DNA from: Ophiothrix spiculata
Lineage: Eukaryota > Echinodermata > Ophiuroidea > Amphilepidida > Ophiotrichidae
NCBI GenBank assembly: GCA_000969725.1
Contig: JXSR01S007591.1
DNA: 24,066 bases
Reading direction: 5' to 3' (one strand)
The number at the start of each line of letters is the position of its first letter. The stretch's first letter is position 1. The translations under genes and the position numbers were made by a program. This document shows positions 18,447 through 24,066 of the stretch, piece after piece. The notes beneath the pieces are model-generated. The model did not search any database, was not told the DNA's origin, and saw nothing but the letters and a program-made list of their open reading frames with translations.

Positions 18447-18724
18447 AAAGTGTTCGTAAATGTACATACATAGTTTTTAAACCAAACTTTACATACAGTA
18501 AGTTTTCTCGGTGACATTAAATTGATACCCGTGGGCGTCATATATTATCAGAAATCTTATGTCAGAAGTAAGAAGTATGCAAATAATACCATTTTAGGAT
18601 TTCAAATGTTTAATTTATAATATTTAATCTTATCAAATTTTCTAATTTTGGCATTATCGGGTTTGTCAAATATGTTTTAGTTAAATCAATTTTCGAAGAG
18701 AGACAGATATTTCTGTAATGCATA

Positions 18725-18900
18725 ATGTCTAAGATTTTGTAATTTTAATGGCTGTTTCAAGTTTTCTCTATGAAATCGCACAACATTTGGAAGTGTTTAA
18801 TGTTCATGCATCATGTCTAAGATTTTGTAATTTTGATGGCTGTTTCAAGTTTTCTCTATAAAATCGCAATAACATTGTGAAGTGTTTAATGTTCATGCAA
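18725..18900 (+). repeat. 88-bp tandem duplication
   Basis: ATGTCTAAGATTTTGTAATT begins at 18725 and 18813, and both units end in GTGTTTAATGTTCATGCA. The units differ by a few substitutions and small indels. Confidence 0.9.
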
Positions 18901-21094
18901 GTCTACACAAATTTTGTTCCACTCAAGAAACATTACACACTGAAATACCTTTTACCGTGCTCCATAAATTTACGTGTATTTGGTTAGTACAAATACGTAA
19001 CCTACACTCTTATACAAATTAAATATATATTCCATAGGGCATTTCAATTAGCAGTAGAAACAATGTTATAATTTATTCGGAAATCATTAACAGTAAGACA
19101 ACGATTTTAGAATTTAATTTCACTAATATTTGCTTTTCCTATAGTCAGAATACTAGAAAAACAAGCACTCACAATCTTTCGTCGCTTTTAAAATGAGACA
19201 TGAGATAAACGATAAAATATGTATAACCGTTTCATTTCAAATGCAGAGTATTTCTTACTTGGTATTCAGTCCAGTCAGAAGGCTCTAAGGCAATATATCT
19301 ATTTAATGGACGTATATGGTGTAACAGACACAATATTTAAAACTTTATTATTTTAAATATTCTTATTTAAGTGTATTTTATATGGTAATGACGCTAGATT
19401 TCAAATGATCTTTATAGGAGCTATATTAGCGTACAACACAGTTCAGCATTTCCTTAAAATCTTTTAAAAACTTCTATTTCCGATACGACGTTTATTGTAA
19501 TAAGAGCTTGGTAAATTAAATTGTGACTTTTATTATAATTTCTACATTATTTCTTTTCTTTTTAACACGTCAGCAAAGCTGTGTCAAGTTCAATTTTTTA
19601 GTATCTAAAGAAAGATAGATCATGGTTAGATAAAGTACGGTGGTGTTCTTCAAAATAACATCAGATACACAACAGTCCTTATAGAGTCAAGTATAGTAGT
19701 CTATGATTGATTGGTTTTAGACAAGACAGTCAAAACTGTTTGAATTCCATCAACACTGCACCTGCCAAAAGTAAACATTACCTTGTATAGCAATCACATA
19801 CCGTATTTGAACACTGGGTATATCGATAAATAATTTGAAGTGTTAGAAGTAGCACTATAGAGTTTGTGACTTTTCATACATTTAGTTATATTGCTCGTTA
19901 AATTTACATTGAGATGGATAAGCCATAGTTTGATAAGGTATCGTGATAGTGCATTTTAAGGCTGCTGTTCTTCGGAATTATCGTTACAGGGTATTTCATA
20001 AAGAGTAGAGTCTATAGATTATATTAATGCATGTTAGCCTTGACTATCACAGGTACTCTCTATAAAAATGGTGATAAGATTACTGGTTACTTTGTCAAAC
20101 GCTCCAATATTTTGTAGTTCGAATTATCCGTTCTTATTCAAATTTAACACGCTTATGGTTGAGATAAGTAGTATGAAGTTTCTTAGATAATTTGGACTTT
20201 AACACTTTTTTCTGTTAGTATTGTTTTCGTTAGAAGTTGCAGTTTCTACTGAGTATTTTATTTTGCCGTTGCTATTGCTAGCATTGGAAGTTTGTAATTC
20301 CCTCATAAGTATGTTGCAATATCTCAACAATTTCAGATTAGCCGAACTGCGTAAATTTTCAAGATTACGAAAAAAAATCGACGACTGTTTTGAACAAAAC
20401 ATTTAACCCGTATGTATATCTGAATGACGAGAGACGGTCTACAGGATACGGCTTACATGTTTTATCAAAAAAAGAATGAGATCGATAAACCTGATAAAGA
20501 CATTCAAGTATTAAAAACTACCTCACAGCTCCTCTCCTCGAAATGATTTGATTCTAGGACAATATTTTCGATTTCTATATCGGAATCATAAATATCATAA
20601 AATAAGTAGTAATAAATCTTTTACCGCTCTTATTACATTTCAGTCTATAACAAATGATGTTCTTTACATTTTACACAATAAGCTAAGATGTCATTATATT
20701 AAAAAGACGGCTCTAGTGGAAAAATGACACGTAGTTCGCTCTATTTGCTTGTCAGTCTAGACTTTCAAACGTTTCTCTTTGGTTATTTAACGTATGCAAA
20801 GCTCAATATCTCGGATATGCCCTAGTTTTGAACAAACCTTTCAAGAAAAAGCGGATATTAAGTGTTTCCATATTTTTGTCATTCAATACATTGTTATCAT
20901 CAATTTATCGCTGGGCAAATCCGGTCTTAAAGAATCGTCGAATCTCGCAGGCATATTATGTAAGGCAAACAGTTATACATACTTAAGTTCTACATACGGG
21001 ATTATTTATTGGTTAAGTATTTGCGTAATGCCTTTTCTGCTTCATGTAAGTTTTTCATGACGGACAGCTAGTAAAAATGTGTTGATTTTTTTAT
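18901..21094. other. Long AT-rich stretch without recognised features
   Basis: Frames on both strands are short and often overlap antisense (for example both strands are open at 20199-20406). The longest, 88 codons at 20794-21060, encodes a hydrophobic-rich product without a recognisable domain. Sequence near 19999-20045 resembles 15448-15485 over about 40 bp (AAGAGTAG.GTCTATA...TTAGCCTTGAC). If a gene has introns or enhancers here, the sequence does not show it. Confidence 0.5.
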
Positions 21095-21330
21095 TTAACC
21101 CTCGTCCACCTAAAGCTATTTTCTACTACGTCGTCACCGAATTGGGGTGGTGGTTCCGTAGTGAAAATTACATTGAAATACCAAAATGGAATTGTTTTAT
21201 ACCAAGGGTAGGGTCTCTTCTTTCTATTGACACAAAAATCATAAAAATCGGTCAAGGCGTTACGTAATTATGACGTCATAGAGGACTTCAGGTCTGAAAA
21301 AGCCGAAACTTCTGTTACAAAATTGATAAA
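21095..21330 (+). mobile_element. TTAA piggyBac-like MITE (copy 4, right part missing)
   Basis: TTAACCCTCGTCCACCT marks the left end. Homology to 668-1266 continues through AGGGTAGGGTCTC, AAAATCGGTCAAGGCGTTAC and GTAATTATGACGTCATAGAGG, then is lost near 21330. The core holds a perfect TGACGTCA at 21271-21278. No matching right end is seen, so the copy is truncated. Confidence 0.75.
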
Positions 21331-21837
21331 AAACTGGAAAAAAAAATACAAAAAAATCCACATATGCTTCTTTAAAGCAAAATTCAGTGTATTCATAAAT
21401 ATAACATGAAAATTCAATTTTAAGCAGAACGCCTTATTCATCTAATGTATAACTTAGTTGAAATTGAAGGCTAATAAAGCAAGTATAAGACTCTCACCAA
21501 ATCATAAGGATAGCATTTTAATTTTTGACAGTCTTTCAACAAACATTAAAATATAAATCTGAAATCGGTCGAAAATTTAAATACCATCGCTAGTGTAATG
21601 CATAATAAAATATTTTTGTTGGATTTGTGCTTCAGGAACGATGATTATTGATAACATAAAACTACTATATTACTTTAATTCTTTTGCTTCTGGCTATTAA
21701 CAGTGTTCATAGTCTAGAAATAGAAATACTGACATGCCTCAAATGAATTGAACAATTGTTGTTGTTTTTCTGTTTCTTTAGATTTCATGATACTTTTATC
21801 GTTTTGTTTTAGCATGAAGTCGTTTTATATTAGCATA
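21331..21837. other. AT-rich spacer, nothing recognised
   Basis: No inverted repeat or gene signal. Confidence 0.4.
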
Positions 21838-21839
21838 TA

Positions 21840-22112
21840 GAGGGTTTGCACGTGACGTCACATGGTACTCACAACACCATTTTCATGGGGCGGCAAACGA
21901 AAAGTCCCATCATATTATAATCTTTTAGCAGTATCACGATACCAGATGATCACAAGAATATACATTACATTTATTTAGTTTAATTTTCAAGTCATGATTT
22001 GAAGTCACTCACAAGTTACAGCCGATTTTGATGTCTTGTTTACTTCACAAAGTACTCCGCGCCCACCGAGGGTACCAAGATGGCGGCGAAAACGGGCGTC
22101 GTGCAAACCCTC
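21840..22112. mobile_element. MITE with CRE and YY1-like motifs, copy B
   Basis: Inverted ends GAGGGTTTGCACG and CGTGCAAACCCTC are flanked by TA on both sides (21838-21839 and 22113-22114), suggesting a TA target. TGACGTCA is at 21853-21860 and CAAGATGGCGGC, a full YY1-type site, at 22076-22087. Along its length it matches 6705-6997, with shared ATTTTCATGGG, AAAAGTCCC, TTTTAGCAGTATCACGATAC and TTTATTTAGTTTAATTTTCA. Confidence 0.8.
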
Positions 22113-22114
22113 TA

Positions 22115-22380
22115 TAGAATCATTTTCAGTTCACTTTTATGACAAGATTAAATAAGTTGACGTAGCAAAGGGAATAATAAAAAAACTGATTTTTTAAAAT
22201 CCTTTTTAATCAAATAATAGAAAAAGTAGCATTAGTACAAAGATTATTGTGGACTATATTAGAATCATTCCATATCTCTTTCGTTTGAAACAAAATTAAT
22301 TCACACGAAGAAAACATATGTTAACAAAATACTTTTTTTCCAGATAATTCGATTAAAAAAAGCTTACTTAGAGTCTAATC
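22115..22380. other. AT-rich spacer, nothing recognised
   Basis: No structure or coding signal. Confidence 0.4.
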
Positions 22381-22429
22381 GCATTTTTAGCAGCTTGATT
22401 AATAAGTTCGTGGCTTTGAAAAAGAAGAC

Positions 22430-23098
22430 TAGACTTGCTGCAAGCCTTTAAATAACAACTTTCACTTCTGCTGACATTTTTTTTTATCATAGTCTAAAAA
22501 GTTTGGTAAAACACTGTCAAAATCTATCTATTTTCCTTTTTGCATTTTCCTCATTTTTTCTATATTTAGTTTTCAAATGAATAATGTTTAAATGTACACA
22601 TCCAATATGTGTCTGATCACAGGTGTCTGATTGTCCAGTCTAGATCTAGCATCATATCAGAGTCAGTGATAACATTGAATCATAGATTGATTGAATGATC
22701 ATTGTTCCTAGAGAAAAAATTGTGTCATAGATCGGCCTACAACATTTATAAAATTACATATGCTCTATTTTTGTGATATTCCCGACCCAACCCAAGTAAC
22801 AATATTAAAGAGACATGTGTTTATATACCCTAAAGCAAGTTTGTCAATGTCACCATCTGGATTGCTGAGGGTAGGAAGAAAATGTGATCAGGCTAATAAT
22901 AGACCAAAGATCTTTGAATAGACCATGTCTGCTGTCTGGGGCCAACTTGTGATATCATGATTAAAAGTGATACCAGGGTATACCAATGTAAGCATACAGT
23001 TGCACCCAGTTTAGCTTGGTTTTAATAGAAATTGGGTTCATTTAGTCTTGTGTGTTATTTTTCTTAAATAAATGCCAGCACAGCCTTGAACCAAGGCT
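22430..23098. mobile_element. 669-bp insertion with 9-bp flanking repeat
   Basis: AAAGAAGAC occurs at 22421-22429 and again at 23099-23107. The other copy of the duplicated segment has it once (184-192) with nothing between, i.e. an empty site. The ends, AGACTTGCTGCAAGCCT (left) and the complement AGCCTTGGTTCAAGGCT (right), are imperfect inverted repeats. A 9-bp TSD suggests a MULE-like element, but no coding region helps to decide. Confidence 0.6.
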
Positions 23099-23342
23099 AA
23101 AGAAGACAAGCTATGTATCATATGAATCACAAAGTCCTTCTTAATAAATAAGTGCATAAATTTGCTTTACTATAACTCACCTTATTTCAAAAAATGCAGG
23201 CAAAAAGGTCACGTGTAGATGCTTCTAGCAGACGTCGATGAGCGACGTTCACCTGAACTCTTTGACTGACTTTAGCTGATCCATTAGGCAATGTCGTATA
23301 CCTTACTCCAAACACACACACCACACACCCTATAAATATATC

Positions 23343-23827
23343 CTTTTTGCTATCAATAGATAGGTATGGTCTCCCCTATCCAACGATACCAAAATCACAG
23401 AAATCGGCCCAGGCGTTAAGTAATTATGATGTCATAAAGGTCTTTCAGGTCGAAAAATCGAAATTTTGGCAAAAATGGCTACCAAAATAATTATGTCTGC
23501 ATATAACGAAGGGAAATGATCATTCTAACATGACCTGCAAGTTTCAGTCTTATAGCATGCAGATTTTTTTTCAAACTGGCGATATAAAATTGTCAAAAAT
23601 GTCACCGGGTTGCAACCACCCCTCTACACCCCAACGTTGACGGCCTACCCTGACTCCACTTTACGTGGTACCCCCTCTTAATTTTTTCATCAAAATGACC
23701 GCAAAGGATGTAAACAGATTAATCAAAAGCCTGGGGGCGGTACGTTGCTTTTGCGTTTTTATGTTACGGGGAAGAAACCTTGGGGGGTGTTGCAACAACC
23801 CCCGTCCCCTGGTTAGACGAGGGTTTA
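23343..23827 (+). mobile_element. TTAA piggyBac-like MITE (copy 5, inside duplication copy 2)
   Basis: This is the duplicated counterpart of 668-1266, starting at GCTATCAATAGATAGGTATG because its left end was lost in the 270-bp deletion. The right end reads GGTTAGACGAGGGTTTA, with TTAA mutated to TTTA. Homopolymer runs are much shorter here than in copy 1. Confidence 0.85.
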
Positions 23828-23953
23828 TATATAAAATACAATAAAAACAAAATAACGAAACATTTATCAAGATAAGGATTAAAAAAAAGTACTTCATAAC
23901 TTTAATTCGGTATTGCTTTAAATCGAGAGTGTTATCGTACTATTAGCAGTTAG

Positions 23954-24066
23954 CTACACTCTTAGAAGGCCGGGATCAAATATACGAGTATTTTTCTGGA
24001 TCATCTTATTTTGATCCTTTAAGGGTCACTTTTGATCAAACGTGGATCGTTTTGATCCTTTTTCGG
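23954..24066. repeat. GATC-rich repeat running off the window
   Basis: After CTACACTCTTAGAAGGCCGG, the word GATCAAA or its complement TTTGATC, usually with a third C or G, occurs repeatedly to the window end (GGATCATC, TTTTGATCC, TTTTGATCAAACG, TTTTGATCC). It begins exactly after the duplicated segment ends and is probably the start of another element. Confidence 0.5.

Larger units (their letters stand above)
22381..23947 (+). repeat. Segmental duplication, copy 2
   Basis: Direct repeat of 141-1382. The alignment runs 22381-22429, is interrupted by a 669-bp insertion (22430-23098), resumes at 23099, and lacks the equivalents of about 375-433 and 503-772. The 270-bp loss joins ATATATCCTT to TTTGCTATC with local T-run microhomology and removes the left end of the embedded TTAA MITE. 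Confidence 0.85.

Noticed and set aside
20794-21060. 88-codon plus-strand frame with hydrophobic stretches
   Set aside because: Hydrophobicity follows from T-rich codons. No recognisable family, no adjacent exon or promoter signal.
1-24066. CRISPR array or prokaryotic defence island
   Set aside because: The 26-bp units at 5262-5420 are contiguous without spacers and are followed by inverted units. No cas-like or other bacterial genes exist in the window.

Overview
The window looks like AT-rich, gene-poor nuclear DNA of an animal, most likely a marine invertebrate. The reasons are the tRNA-headed SINE fragments, decayed non-LTR retrotransposon pieces, many terminal-inverted-repeat (TIR) elements with target-site duplications (TSDs), a 170-base assembly gap of Ns, and no long open frames or operon-like packing. 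I cannot name the species. No confident cellular protein-coding gene, rRNA, functional tRNA or CRISPR array is visible. One weak candidate first exon with promoter-like motifs lies on the minus strand near 10.65-10.91 kb.

Layout. 1-1710: two SINE-like remnants flank a 1.24-kb segment (141-1382) that recurs near the right end (22381-23947). 2151-3125: a foldback-like element whose two arms are degenerate copies of a ~26-bp repeat and whose centre is a broken reverse-transcriptase fragment. 3708-4102 and 4400-4557: a hAT-like and a Harbinger-like MITE (short non-autonomous DNA transposon), both with recognisable TSDs. 5262-5522: a second foldback-like element with near-perfect 26-bp tandem units. 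5797-6306: a TTAA-bounded MITE. 6705-6997: a MITE related to 21840-22112. 7146-8232: a dispersed repeat, an RTE-type LINE 3' end on the minus strand and a GC-rich patch I cannot assign. 8432-8735 and 15062-15348 are two copies of one MITE family. 9243-9592 is a degenerate inverted-repeat block.

9758-12684 is a dense run of inverted-repeat elements, including two TTAA-bounded MITEs and a 714-bp element interrupted by the N gap. 13498-13912, 15670-16299, 16703-17646 and 18279-18446 are further inverted-repeat elements. Short recent tandem duplications lie at 14376-14601 (113 bp) and 18725-18900 (88 bp). 18901-21094 is almost featureless. The right end holds a truncated TTAA MITE, the second CRE/YY1-motif MITE, and the second copy of the duplicated segment carrying its own 669-bp insertion.

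The unifying theme is non-autonomous DNA transposons. A TTAACCCT-ended, piggyBac-like family is present five times plus a more distant relative. Perfect TGACGTCA (CREB/ATF) sites occur eight times, all inside repeats of unrelated families. No transposase gene is present, so these elements would depend on enzymes encoded elsewhere. No new multi-gene system was found. The most unusual items are the foldback element with a reverse-transcriptase core and the recurrent bZIP-type motifs carried by several MITE families.
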